A stretch of DNA of 64,000 bases from Panulirus ornatus. Its lineage: Eukaryota; Arthropoda; Malacostraca; Decapoda; Palinuridae. The stretch covers positions 41,915,532 through 41,979,531 of the forward strand of contig NC_092234.1 in NCBI RefSeq assembly GCF_036320965.1, in the 5' to 3' direction. Numbering within the stretch: position 1 is the first letter of the stretch; each line of letters begins with the position of its first letter. The notes under the pieces are model-generated. The model searched no databases. It was given only the letters and a program-made list of their open reading frames with translations, and was not told where the DNA came from. Below are positions 1 to 14,062 of this stretch, piece after piece. The position numbers were made by a program, and so were the translations under genes.

Positions 1-757
1 CCAGTTATCCTAGTGTACTGCGAGCCTAGTCAGATAACACAACAGCAGTTAAGCGCAATACCACAGCGCAGCCTAGTTATCTATGCAGCCTCGCCCTACA
101 GAGCAACCTACATAGCTGTGGGAAGACCAGTAGGCGAGTCGGGTGCCTGAGCTAACAGCCAGTTGAGCGTAACGAGCTAGTTTCCACAGGGGAAGTGAGC
201 GTGAAAGTAAAGATGAATTAACAGTAACTGTGTGATCACAGCCCACGGGAGGCACGAACACACCGCCAACCCACCCGCTTACCCATACACCATCACCTCA
301 AGCCTAGCCATGTGTGGCGGCGTGACGACATTACGTAACTTAACGAATATAAAAAGCTTTCCGCAAAATTATTCATTAACATAATAATTACTTTATCTTA
401 TTAATCAACCACAAGATGATGATATTCTTCTAATGATGAGTAAAGTGAAACTGAGCCGAGTGTTCTGGCAACACTGAGTCACGTGAGCCATCATCATTAA
501 CCAACGTTACATTCACTAAATTACAACTCATTTTCCTCTCGGCCATCAGGAGGCCGCCTGCCTCCACAAGATGGTAGACTGAGGTAGATAAGTACATTTT
601 AACAAGGTCATTCATGCTACAACGAATGATGGTACACAGTAACGAGGTTACCGAGGGGGGTACAGCATGGTACACAGTAACGAGGTTATTAAGGCAACAG
701 TGAATGGAAAGTACATATTAACAAGATTAATAACGCCATAACGATGGGATGATTGTG

Positions 758-758
<1 letters not shown>
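1..758. other. unique sequence, no gene recognised
   Basis: Non-repetitive, moderately AT-rich sequence with only short open frames and no recognisable protein motif. A short direct repeat lies at about 620-690, where a phrase containing GGTACACAGTAACGAGGTTA occurs twice. Nothing else is supported. Confidence 0.5.

Positions 759-799
<41 letters not shown>
759..799. repeat. (TG)n microsatellite
   Basis: About 20 uninterrupted TG dinucleotides. Confidence 0.97.
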
Positions 800-801
<2 letters not shown>

Positions 802-945
802 ACAACACGAGCAGCTCATCACTTGAAGTGGAAATGTCAATTCCTGGCCCCAGGCCCAGCCTCACCACCACCACCATCATGCAGGCCATATACACACATC
901 ACCTGGCTGGCCAGTGGGCAGATGCGCTCACCTCTCTGCCTCACA

Positions 946-1139
946 ACGTACGACGGTACGACCCATTAACATGACGGTACGACCCTATTGTACGACGGTA
1001 TGACCCTTAGGTACGATACTTTAAACCTTTAACCCGATCCATACGGGTCAGGTCAAAGGCTAAACCATGATGCCAGGGGTCGTATGGTCGTGCTGAAGGA
1101 CCGTAGTCGTACTCCAGAGTCGTATGGTCGTGTTCAAAT
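946..1139. mobile_element. foldback-like 21-bp-repeat element, locus A
   Basis: This is the most symmetrical member of a dispersed family. About three plus-oriented 21-bp units (core ACGGTACGACCC) occupy 946-1018. They run into a conserved core at 1004-1042 (…CCTTTAACCCGATCC). An inverted copy of that core follows at 1045-1080 (GGGTCAGGTCAAAGGC…), then about three minus-oriented units at 1077-1139 (GGGTCGTATGGTCGTG). The centre of symmetry is near 1044. The cores pair imperfectly, about 15 of 20 positions. No ORF is present, so this is non-autonomous if it is mobile. That it is a transposon is inference; the inverted structure is read directly. Confidence 0.6.
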
Positions 1140-1562
1140 CCCGTTGAGGTCAGTAGAACGCAGATCACCTACGACCTCCCATATTCAGTATTACGATGAC
1201 GTAGTAACACTGTACTTACGTTGTCCTCCTGACTACCTCGCGTCAGCTGACGGTAGAACGCCTTACCTGCAAAACATAAACAAAAATATTTATATTCTGC
1301 CAACACACTTAGGTCAGAGTAAATACATATTTACTCCTCTTGACTCAAGATCAGTCAAGATACAAGCAAACAAATTTAGTTTACCGATTTTTCATTACAT
1401 TTATATTTTGAAATGCAAACATAGGCACCTTATAAATGAGTAAAGAAAATAAATGAATTAATCAATTATATATATGCAGAAAATCACAACAAACACGAGA
1501 CGTAGTAAATGCAAAATTATCACGAGGAAAAAGAAAAACGAGAATTATGAGCGCTTTCGTGT
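1140..1562. other. unique AT-rich sequence, no gene recognised
   Basis: AT-rich DNA between the 21-bp-repeat element and the first LINE tail copy. It is open on the plus strand for about 120 codons from 1084, but with no motif I recognise, so I do not call a gene. Confidence 0.4.
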
Positions 1563-1652
1563 ATTACCTCATCGCGTTTGCGAGGTAGCGCAAGGAAACA
1601 GACGAAAGAAATGGCCCAACCCACCCCCATACACATGTATATACATAAAAGC

Positions 1653-1655
<3 letters not shown>
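1563..1655 (-). mobile_element. second copy of the LINE 3' end (fragment)
   Basis: About 85 bp here nearly duplicate 1753-1832, the 3' UTR of the adjacent LINE. Both contain the plus-strand phrases GCGAGGTAGCGCAAGGAAAC and ACACATGTATATACAT. Both copies point the same way, separated by an A-run and (AT)n. The fragment's own 3' end, near 1563-1575, is diverged. It is either a separate truncated insertion or a duplication across the microsatellite. Confidence 0.75.

Positions 1656-1667
<12 letters not shown>

Positions 1668-1727
<60 letters not shown>
1668..1727. repeat. (AT)n microsatellite at the LINE 3' tail
   Basis: About 30 AT units directly abut the LINE 3' terminus. On the LINE strand this is an A/T-rich tail, suggesting that the microsatellite grew from the retrotransposon tail. 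Confidence 0.95.
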
Positions 1728-1730
<3 letters not shown>

Positions 1731-3232
1731 TTTTTTATACTTTGTCGCTGTCTCCCGCGTTTGCGAGGTAGCGCAAGGAAACAGACGAAAGAAATGGCCC
1801 AACCCCCCCCCATACACATGTATATACATACGTCCACACACGCAAATATACATACCTACACAGCTTTCCATGGTTTACCCCAGACGCTTCACATGCCTTG
1901 ATTCAATCCACTGACAGCACGTCAACCCCGGTATACCACATCGCTCCAATTCACTCTATTCCTTGCCCTCCTTTCACCCTCCTGCATGTTCAGGCCCCGA
2001 TCACACAAAATCTTTTTCACTCCATCTTTCCACCTCCAATTTGGTCTCCCTCTTCTCCTTGCTCCCTCCACCTCCGACACATATATCCTCTTGGTCAATC
2101 TTTCCTCACTCATTCTCTCCATGTGCCCAAACCACTTCAAAACACCCTCTTCTGCTCTCTCAACCACGCTCTTTTTATTTCCACACATCTCTCTTACCCT
2201 TACGTTACTCACTCGATCAAACCACCTCACACCACACATTGTCCTCAAACATCTCATTTCCAGCACATCCATCCTCCTGCGCACAACTCTATCCATAGCC
2301 CACGCCTCGCAACCATACAACATTGTTGGAACCACTATTCCTTCAAACATACCCATTTTTGCTTTCCGAGATAATGTTCTCGACTTCCACACATTCTTCA
2401 AGGCCCCCAGAATTTTCGCCCCCTCCCCCACCCTATGATCCACTTCCGCTTCCATGGTTCCATCCGCTGCCAGATCCACTCCCAGATATCTAAAACACTT
2501 CACTTCCTCCAGTTTTTCTCCATTCAAACTCACCTCCCAATTGACTTGACCCTCAACCCTACTGTACCTAATAACCTTGCTCTTATTCACATTTACTCTT
2601 AACTTTCTTCTTCCACACACTTTACCAAACTCAGTCACCAGCTTCTGCAGTTTCTCACATGAATCAGCCACCAGCGCTGTATCATCAGCGAACAACAACT
2701 GACTCACTTCCCAAGCTCTCTCATCCCCAACAGACTTCATACTTGCCCCTCTTTCCAAAACTCTTGCATTTACCTCCCTAACAACCCCATCCATAAACAA
2801 ATTAAACAACCATGGAGACATCACACACCCCTGCCGCAAACCTACATTCACTGAGAACCAATCACTTTCCTCTCTTCCTACACGTACACATGCCTTACAT
2901 CCTCGATAAAAACTTTTCACTGCTTCTAACAACTTTCCTCCCACACCATATATTCTTAATACCTTCCACAGAGCATCTCTATCAACTCTATCATATGCCT
3001 TCTCCAGATCCATGAATGCTACATACAAATCCATTTGCTTTTCTAAGTATTTCTCACATACATTCTTCAAAGCAAACACCTGATCCACACATCCTCTACC
3101 ACTTCTGAAACCACACTGCTCTTCCCCAGTCTGATGCTCTGTACATGCCTTCACCCGCTCAATCAATACCCTCCCATATAATTTACCAGGAATACTCAAC
3201 AAACTTATACCTATACTATATATATATATACC
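1728..3232 (-). mobile_element. 5'-truncated non-LTR retrotransposon (LINE)
   Basis: This minus-strand element contains the C-terminal two thirds of an RT ORF (3232 down to 1922) and a 3' UTR of about 190 bp (1921-1728) ending in an A/T tail. The 5' side breaks off in an (AT)n run at 3218-3320, so the endonuclease domain and the N-terminal part of RT are missing. Such 5' truncation is the usual result of target-primed reverse transcription. Diverged relatives of its 3' end lie at 18460-18700, and a 3'-tail-sharing short element occurs at 31.2 and 32.0 kb. Confidence 0.9.
1922..3202 (-). pseudogene. LINE reverse transcriptase, C-terminal part
   Basis: The frame gives 426 residues with no internal stop. 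RT landmarks in order are: GFRSGRGCVDQ (31-41); catalytic motif A MDLEKAYDRVD (64-74, first Asp at 65); motif B GLRQGCVMSPWLFNLFMDG (121-139); motif C LLFADDTALVADS (169-181, catalytic Asp pair 173-174); NVNKSKV (204-210); and the RT thumb-side FRYLGV (237-242). After RT come VPTMLYGCEAW (291-301), VLKWFGHMERM (354-364) and a basic ARRRGRPNWRWKDGV, typical of arthropod non-LTR ORF2 C-termini. All catalytic aspartates are intact, so decay is slight. The nominal start at 3202 is a TTG inside the ORF; the frame continues upstream as GIS into AT-repeat and stops at 3233-3235. The fragment is therefore not a complete gene. The clade (RTE, CR1 or other) is not settled by eye. Confidence 0.93.
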
Positions 3233-3238
3233 TTACAG

Positions 3239-3241
<3 letters not shown>

Positions 3242-3320
<79 letters not shown>
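3242..3320. repeat. (AT)n microsatellite at the LINE 5' break
   Basis: About 40 TA/AT units mark the truncated 5' side of the LINE. Confidence 0.95.
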
Positions 3321-3322
<2 letters not shown>

Positions 3323-3790
3323 TACACTTACCAACCCCTATCATATGACAGCAATAGTCTAGCTAGTGAGCCATTACTGTCATATAATAGGGATGCTAAC
3401 GTATTACAAAAAAAAAAATACATCTATATAAAAACTAATACAACGCAGTTAACTGTCGTTCCCAGACGAGTCGGATGACAGTGCTGGCTGTAACCAGAGA
3501 GGAATGGAAACTCAAGACAAAAAAATGATGTACTTCCGTCCACAAGTGTGCTCATCTTTCACGTAAATGTACTGCAAAAAAATTTATTCAAATTCCGTAT
3601 CTGTCGTATGGCAACACAAGGGACCCTGTATGTTTATAACGAACTGCTGCTGGTGCTGCTCTCTCTTATTCATAAAGGTAATATGCATAAGTGTGGAACA
3701 ACTAAGTTTATAATGAACTGCGCTATATTCATAAGAGTAATGAATGTAAGTGTATAGCGAAGCATTAAGCCCAGTGTAAACAGTACGACA
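3321..3790. other. unique spacer, no gene recognised
   Basis: AT-rich DNA between the LINE and the 42/43-bp satellite. A 39-bp-scale near-duplication (TATAATGAACTGC and CGAACTGCTGC contexts with adjacent TTCATAA) is visible at 3630-3750. Nothing coding is supported. Confidence 0.4.
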
Positions 3791-3795
3791 CAGCT

Positions 3796-6170
3796 GTGTG
3801 GCGGTGTTGCCATATGGAGGTCCGACCCACCATCCCCAGCCCGACAGTGTTGCCACATGGAGGTCCGACCCACCATCCCCAGCCCGACAGTGTTCCCACA
3901 TGGAGGTCCGACCCACCATCCCCAGCCGACAGTGTTGCCAAATGGAGGTCCGACCCACCATCCCCAGCCCGACAGTGTTGCCACATGGAGGTCCGACCCA
4001 CCATCCCCAGCCCGACAGTGTTGCCACATGGAGGTCCGACCCACCATCCCCAGCCCGACAGTGTTGCCACATGGAGGTCCGACCCACCATCCCCAGCCCG
4101 ACAGTGTTCCCACATGGAGGTCCGACCCACCATCCCCAGCCCGACAGTGTTGCCACATGGAGGTCCGACCCACCATCCCCAGCCCGACAGTGTTGCCACA
4201 TGGAGGTCCGACCCACCATCCCCAGCCCGACAGTGTTGCCACATGGAGGTCCGACCCACCATCCCCAGCCCGACAGTGTTCCACATGGAGGTCCGACCCA
4301 CCATCCCCAGCCCGACAGTGTTCCACATGGAGGTCCGACCCACCATCCCCAGCCCGACAGTGTTCCACATGGAGGTCCGACCCACCATCCCCAGCCCGAC
4401 AGTGTTCCACATGGAGGTCCGACCCACCATCCCCAGCCCGACAGTGTTCCACATGGAGGTCCGACCCACCATCCCCAGCCCGACAGTGTTCCACATGGAG
4501 GTCCGACCCACCATCCCCAGCCCGACAGTGTTGCCACATGGAGGTCCGACCCACCATCCCCAGCCCGACAGTGTTCCACATGGAGGTCCGACCCACCATC
4601 CCCAGCCCGACAGTGTTCCACATGGAGGTCCGACCCACCATCCCCAGCCCGACAGTGTTCCACATGGAGGTCCGACCCACCATCCCCAGCCCGACAGTGT
4701 TCCACATGGAGGTCCGACCCACCATCCCCAGCCCGACAGTGTTGCCACATGGAGGTCCGACCCACCATCCCCAGCCCGACAGTGTTCCACATGGAGGTCC
4801 GACCCACCATCCCCAGCCCGACAGTGTTCCACATGGAGGTCCGACCCACCATCCCCAGCCCGACAGTGTTCCACATGGAGGTCCGACCCACCATCCCCAG
4901 CCCGACAGTGTTCCACATGGAGGTCCGACCCACCATCCCCAGCCCGACAGTGTTCCACATGGAGGTCCGACCCACCATCCCCAGCCCGACAGTGTTGCCA
5001 CATGGAGGTCCGACCCACCATCCCCAGCCCGACAGTGTTGCCACATGGAGGTCCGACCCACCATCCCCAGCCCGACAGTGTTCCACATGGAGGTCCGACC
5101 CACCATCCCCAGCCCGACAGTGTTCCACATGGAGGTCCGACCCACCATCCCCAGCCCGACAGTGTTGCCACATGGAGGTCCGACCCACCATCCCCAGCCC
5201 GACAGTGTTGCCACATGGAGGTCCGACCCACCATCCCCAGCCCGACAGTGTTCCACATGGAGGTCCGACCCACCATCCCCAGCCCGACAGTGTTCCACAT
5301 GGAGGTCCGACCCACCATCCCCAGCCCGACAGTGTTCCACATGGAGGTCCGACCCACCATCCCCAGCCCGACAGTGTTCCACATGGAGGTCCGACCCACC
5401 ATCCCCAGCCCGACAGTGTTCCACATGGAGGTCCGACCCACCATCCCCAGCCCGACAGTGTTCCACATGGAGGTCCGACCCACCATCCCCAGCCCGACAG
5501 TGTTCCACATGGAGGTCCGACCCACCATCCCCAGCCCGACAGTGTTCCACATGGAGGTCCGACCCACCATCCCCAGCCCGACAGTGTTCCACATGGAGGT
5601 CCGACCCACCATCCCCAGCCCGACAGTGTTCCACATGGAGGTCCGACCCACCATCCCCAGCCCGACAGTGTTCCACATGGAGGTCCGACCCACCATCCCC
5701 AGCCCGACAGTGTTCCACATGGAGGTCCGACCCACCATCCCCAGCCCGACAGTGTTGCCACATGGAGGTCCGACCCACCATCCCCAGCCCGACAGTGTTC
5801 CCACATGGAGGTCCGACCCACCATCCCCAGCCCGACAGTGTTGCCAAATGGAGGTCCGACCCACCATACCCAGCCCGACAGTGTTGCCACATGGAAGTCC
5901 GACCCACCATCCCCAGCCCGACAGTGTTGCCACATGGAGGTCCGACCCACCATCCCCAGCCCGACAGTGTGCCACATGGAGGTCCGACCCACCATTCCCA
6001 GCCCGAAAGTGTGCCCCAAGGAGGTTCCATTACTGTCCTTAGCCCGCCGCAGTAATGCCACACATGGTCCCATCTCCATCGCCAGCCAGCCCGGCACCGT
6101 TGCCACACGTAGACCCGACCCGCAGTACCCAGCCCGCTGGCAGCGTTGCCAGATGGAGTCCCCACCACTT
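3796..6170. repeat. 42/43-bp minisatellite, about 53 copies plus decayed flank
   Basis: The unit contains TGGAGGTCCGACCCACCATC and CCCAGCCCGACAGTG. It comes in two lengths, 43 bp (GTTGCCACA) and 42 bp (GTTCCACA), otherwise almost invariant. The 43-bp form predominates at both edges and the 42-bp form makes long runs in the centre (4260-4520, 4560-4740, 4780-4990, 5220-5750). From about 6040 to 6170 the copies decay. Open frames of 730-870 codons cross the array on both strands because the unit has no stop codons; they are not genes. Confidence 0.97.
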
Positions 6171-6610
6171 TATGGATGCCACCCACGCCAGCTGCGTCAA
6201 CTTAAGCTTGTCACCTACTCAACATTTCAATTTCTTATTCACGTTTTTCAGCGTCTTGGCTCGAGAGGCCGTTGCCTGGTATGGCATCACTACGTAACGA
6301 GGCTGCCACCTTCCGCCAACAGTTGCCAGGGGGGGTTCGAATCCTCGACCAGGGCTTCAGTCCTGCTCGTAACTCCGGCCGAGAGAACGAACGCGTCCTA
6401 ACCTGAACCCAACTTCCCCTCCCTCCCACCTCCTTTCTCGCCCCTATCCCCTCGCTCTACACCCCTCCCGCTGCCGTACCATATCCCCCCCCTCCCAGCC
6501 GCGTCCCTCCATTTACCGTCCCGTATCCTCCCATTTTTTGTAAGACACGGCCATAAAACCTGATATTTCTGGTTGATCGCCTTCCCTTCTTAAGCCCTGG
6601 GGAGTGGGTG

Positions 6611-6612
<2 letters not shown>
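6171..6612. other. unique spacer with a tRNA-like B-box phrase
   Basis: No gene is recognised. At 6338-6350 GGGTTCGAATCC matches a pol III B box. I could not fold a convincing tRNA around it: the T-stem is poor and the nearest A-box-like phrase (TTGGCTCGAGAGG, about 6256) is some 80 bp upstream. Confidence 0.3.

Positions 6613-6708
<96 letters not shown>
6613..6708. repeat. (GA)n microsatellite
   Basis: About 48 pure GA units, a purine mirror repeat. Confidence 0.97.
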
Positions 6709-6709
<1 letters not shown>

Positions 6710-6977
6710 CAAATCCTGGGTTTAGGAAGAAAGAGAAATCGAGGGGAAAGAGCGTGTGGAGAGGCAGGGTGTGTGTGATATATGATTGTGGGGGCGGGCT
6801 ACCTTCCACCATTTATCAGCTGGAGCGGCAGGCAGGACGCGCCGGCCTCCACCTTTATATAGTACTGTATAGACCTCCCACCCAACCCCACCACCTCTCT
6901 ACCATCCCACAGTAACAACACCTCCACCGCTGCCCCTACCTGTATACTGCTGAGCAACACATCAGAATGTATGGGGA

Positions 6978-6980
<3 letters not shown>

Positions 6981-7009
<29 letters not shown>
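6981..7009. repeat. (TG)n microsatellite
   Basis: About 14 TG units, 31 bp before the 20-bp array. Confidence 0.95.
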
Positions 7010-7012
<3 letters not shown>

Positions 7013-7040
7013 GCTGGCTTCTGGGTATAGCTGTGGCAGC

Positions 7041-7829
7041 CCACAATGATAACCCATCATACACAATGATAACCCATCAACCACAATGATAACCCATCAC
7101 CCACAATGATGACCCATCACCCACAATGATAACCCATCACCCACAATGATAACCCATCACACACAATGATAACCCATCACCCACAATGGTAACCCATCAC
7201 CCACAACGATGACCTATCACCCACAATGATAACCCATCACCCACAATGGTAACCCATCACCCACAATGGTAACCCATCACCCACAACGATGACCCATCAC
7301 CCACAATGATAACCCATCACCCACAATGATAACCCATCACCCACAATGGTAACCCATCACCCACAATGATAACCCATCACTCACAATGATAACCCATCAC
7401 CCACAATGGTAACCCATCACCCACAATGATAACCCATCACTCACAATGATAACCCATCACCCACAACGATGACCTATCACCCACAACGATAACCCATCAC
7501 CCACAATCGTAACCCATCACCCACAATGATAACCCATCACTCACAATGATAACCCATCACCCACAATGGTAACCCATCACCCACAATGATAACCCATCAC
7601 TCACAATGATAACCCATCACCCACAACGATGACCTATCACCCACAACGATAACCCATCACCCACAATGGTAACCCATCACCCACAACGATGACCTATCAC
7701 CCACAACGATAACCCATCACCCACAATGATAACCCATCACCCACAATGATAACCCATCACCCACAATGGTAACCCATCACCCACAACGATGACCCATCAC
7801 CCACAACGATAACCCATCACCCACAATTA
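7041..7829. repeat. 20-bp minisatellite, 39 copies, no indels
   Basis: The unit is CCACAATGATAACCCATCAC with recurrent substitutions (AATGGT, AACGATGACC, a TCAC ending). Every copy is exactly 20 bp over 780 bp. Longer blocks of variant types recur, for example CGATGACCTATCAC followed by AACGATAACC, which suggests multi-unit duplication. Confidence 0.98.
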
Positions 7830-8543
7830 TAATGACAGAAACAAGTAACATTCCCAAGTACAGAAAGGCTGCTATGATCACGTCGCTGCAAGAAGGACGA
7901 AGTGCTGAGAATAAGGATCAGTCGTGTGTGTGTGTGTGTGTGTGTGTGTGGCGATCACAGATCCATCTTTAGGGGTGTGAGGGGAAGGATGAGGAGGTGT
8001 GAGGTCCGCTACACTCGCTCCTCTTGTCTACCGTGAAATAAGATCCTTAATATTGGACGCTTCCAATGTCCTCTTCCACCAGACGGTCTGAGGAAGATGT
8101 GTGTGTGTGTTCAGTATTGGCCCGCTGCTGCTGGTGCTGCTGTGTCTGTGAGAACTTATGGACGGCTCAAAACCTGGTGCGTTTCCCACTTTCTCCAGGA
8201 GGAGTTACTACTTGGACGCTGTTGTGTGGGTCCTTACTGCCACGATCACCACCATGATCATTATCATCACCAACACCCTCACCACTACCCAGCCAGCCAC
8301 CCACGCTCACCAACACCGAGGTGGATCAACTGCTAACAGCAATACGTACACACATGGCCTCGACACACACACATACCCGCCTTACCGAAATCCACGATAT
8401 CAAATCCGTCTTCTTCTCTACATCACCAACAGCCGTGGTAATGTAAACATTTGCCTCATGGCAGACACAGAAACTCATAAGCAGGATTATATGACGTAAA
8501 AGTATGAGTAAATATATGGATGAGACACACTACTGACTTTCAA

Positions 8544-8547
<4 letters not shown>
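7830..8547. other. unique spacer with short (TG)n
   Basis: Contains (GT)n at 7923-7950 and a loose CACCAC/ATCATC-rich stretch at 8240-8300. No recognisable gene. Confidence 0.4.

Positions 8548-8587
<40 letters not shown>
8548..8587. repeat. (CT)n microsatellite
   Basis: About 20 CT units. Confidence 0.95.
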
Positions 8588-8590
<3 letters not shown>

Positions 8591-8644
8591 ATGTACCTCA
8601 GTACACGCACTCCCAGCCTTTTGGTACATTACTGGAGCCATTCT

Positions 8645-8757
8645 CGCCCTCTAGTACCTCACCAGATCCACTCCCGTCCTCTGGTACCTCACCAGCCCCA
8701 CAGCGGGGCTCTGGTACCTCACCAGCCCCACAGCGGGGCTCTGGTACCTCACTAGAG
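8645..8757. repeat. about 30-bp short tandem repeat
   Basis: Three to four copies around the phrase CTCTGGTACCTCACCAGCCC with CACAGCGGGG. The last two are nearly identical and the outer ones diverged. Confidence 0.85.
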
Positions 8758-8933
8758 CGTGGAGGTTGGGCGCTAGAGGGAGCCAGGAGGTGATGTAGCA
8801 CGTGTGGTGCCTCAGGAGCTGACGTCCGGCAGGTACAAAAGGAAAGAATGAAGTACAAGATATTTCCCGAGACGACACCCCCCAAAAAACACTTCAGAAA
8901 AACAACAAGCGAACTTTTATTTTCCCGCGACCT

Positions 8934-8936
<3 letters not shown>

Positions 8937-8998
<62 letters not shown>
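8937..8998. repeat. (GA)n microsatellite
   Basis: About 31 GA units. Confidence 0.95.
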
Positions 8999-9001
<3 letters not shown>

Positions 9002-9311
9002 CCTCCTCCACACCACCAGCCCTCGCAGCACAACCCAACAGTCCATCACACTCCGGCCCCTCCACACACCCAGCTTGGGGGCCGGAGCGGTGTTTACAGT
9101 GGGTCCCGGCCCCAAACCCCAGCCCCAGCAGGAGCAGGAGAGGGGCAGGGCGGCGTTGGGGGTGTATGGGTCGATAAGGAGCTTAACAGAGGGCGCCTCG
9201 CTACTGCCGGCGGCGGCTGCCACCGCCAACAAAATCACCAATAACTACCACCACTACCACCACTATATCCCACCACTACCTCTATATTGCCTTCCCTTCT
9301 CTCACTCCCTC

Positions 9312-12263
<2,952 letters not shown>

Positions 12264-12327
<64 letters not shown>
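12264..12327. repeat. (CT)n microsatellite
   Basis: About 31 CT units. Confidence 0.95.
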
Positions 12328-12329
<2 letters not shown>

Positions 12330-12499
12330 AATCATCTAAGGCTATGAGGCCCCAGGTCTACAACCCCCGGGCCACATGTGTGATCACACTGTTGACATTA
12401 ATTATGCCCCAGTCAACCAATTAGGTTGACCCCGTCTGACTGACCTGTTATTACTTTATGTGTTCACACTGAAAGTGGGCCACTGGGATTAGTTCCTGT

Positions 12500-12501
<2 letters not shown>

Positions 12502-12577
<76 letters not shown>
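12502..12577. repeat. (CT)n microsatellite
   Basis: About 38 CT units, immediately before foldback-like locus B. Confidence 0.95.
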
Positions 12578-12580
<3 letters not shown>

Positions 12581-12584
12581 TGGA

Positions 12585-12998
12585 TAACTAGAACGACCTT
12601 TGATCATGTCGGCATGACCACTCGCTGAGGTCACAGGCCAAACCATCATACCCAGAGGGTCGGATTGGTCGTACTCAAAGGTCGTTCGTACCGTCAAGTT
12701 CAAGGGTCGTTCCGTCGTGTTCAATGTCCGCACCGTCGAGTTCAAGGGTAGTAACGTTGTGTTCAAGGGTCGTACCGTCGTGTTCAATGTCCGTATCGTC
12801 GTGTTCAAGGGTCGTAACGTTGTGATCAAGGGTCGTTCCGTCGTGTTCAAGGTCCGTACCGTCGTGTTCAAGGTCCGTACCGTCGTGTTCAAGGGCCGTA
12901 CCGTCGAGTTCATGGTCCGTACCGTCGTGTTCAAGGGCCGTACCGTCGTGTTCAAGGGTCGTACCGTCGTGTTCAAGGGTCGTACCATCGTGCCGTAC
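12585..12998. mobile_element. foldback-like 21-bp-repeat element, locus B
   Basis: A remnant plus-oriented arm (AACGACCTTTGATCATG, 12592-12608) is followed by the inverted core at 12626-12660 (TCACAGGCCAAACCATCATA). The core matches locus A closely (GGTCA.AGGC.AAACCAT.AT). Then come about 16 minus-oriented 21-bp units to 12998 (core GGGTCGTACCGTCGTG). The minus arm has been amplified and the plus arm almost lost. Because 21 is divisible by three, frames cross the array on both strands; they are not genes. Confidence 0.65.
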
Positions 12999-13700
12999 CC
13001 TAGCGCCCAGGAGACAAAGACCAGCTAGGCTGCACAGGTGTTAAGACCTTGTAAGGCTCAGCTCACCTCAAATCCCTGCCGGAAAGGCATTACTTCGCCA
13101 ACTTAAACCTTATCCAAAACCAATGACGCAAGATTTTACCGACATGAAATTCACTTAACCGATTTTCTAACAATGAATCCAGAACTTTCTATTGAAAAAT
13201 CACTATCATTTTGCCTTCTTACGGCTAACGAACTATCCGCTACGAGAGAGAGACGTAGTTACGCAATGTATGGGCAAGAATACTTAAGATTTCGTGAAGT
13301 ATTCTGAATATTATTGAAAAGATGATAAAAGTTCGCTCAAGCGAAGTCTGAGGCGGGTGGGCGGGGCCAGGAGCATGTGGTTACCATGGCAACCACGGGC
13401 CCCAAACCCGGAGCCAAGTAGATTTTGTCCCAGGATGGCATAAAGAAATCACTTTGATATTCCCGTTCTAATTGTACGTCTGGAGATTATTTTACTTGCC
13501 ACCTCCATGGCGCTTCTTGCTTCTTAAATACGTTATATTTTTTTCTCCTTTATGTTCGTTTTCATTCAGTATTTACTATTTTTTTTTTTCTTCTTTCGTT
13601 TAGTTCCAGTATTGCTCGACTGGTAAAGAGGGTGATGATGTCTGGTGTTCATACTGAGGGAAGAAATGAACAACTCAGCCACAATGCCCGAGAGTTGCTG
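12999..13700. other. unique spacer, no gene recognised
   Basis: Mixed-composition DNA with no motif recognised. Confidence 0.4.
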
Positions 13701-13862
13701 GGTCAGCCCAGCACGCCGCCCCGAGTCGCCCAGCACGCCGCCCCGAGTCGCCCAGCACGCCACCTCGAGTCGCCCAGCACGCCGCCCCGAGTCGCCCAGC
13801 ACGCCACCCCGAGTCGCCCAGCACGCCGCCCCGAGTCGCCCAGCACGCCGCCCCGAGTCTCC
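13700..13862. repeat. 22-bp GC-rich minisatellite, 7 copies
   Basis: The unit contains CAGCACGCCGCCCCGAGTCG, with ACCTCG/ACCCCG variants, in strict 22-bp steps. Confidence 0.95.
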
Positions 13863-13869
13863 ATCCTCC

Positions 13870-14062
13870 TTTACACCCTACCTCACGTAGTCCCCGGCCT
13901 ACCTTACGTAGTCCCCAGCCTACCTTACGTACTCCCCAGGCTACCATACGTAGTCCCCATACACCTTATGTAGTCCCCAACCCACCTTACGTAGTCCCCT
14001 CCCTACCTTACGTAGTCCCTAGCCCAGCTTACGAAGTCCCCGGCCTACCTCACGCGGTCCCC
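13870..14062. repeat. 21-bp minisatellite, about 9 degenerate copies
   Basis: The unit is built around CCTTACGTAGTCCCCAG and contains the palindrome TACGTA in most copies. It directly follows the 22-bp array but has a different sequence. Confidence 0.9.

Noticed and set aside
6256..6350. tRNA gene suggested by GGGTTCGAATCC
   Set aside because: The T-stem pairs poorly, the A-box candidate is about 80 bp away, and no acceptor or anticodon stem could be formed.
3584..6401. Open frames of 730-870 codons on both strands
   Set aside because: They are readings of the 42/43-bp array, open in all frames because the unit has no stop. They lack any non-repeat domain or start context.
13700..13862. CRISPR-like array (regular short repeats)
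   Set aside because: There are no unique spacers: units are contiguous. The same applies to all other arrays, and the DNA is eukaryotic.
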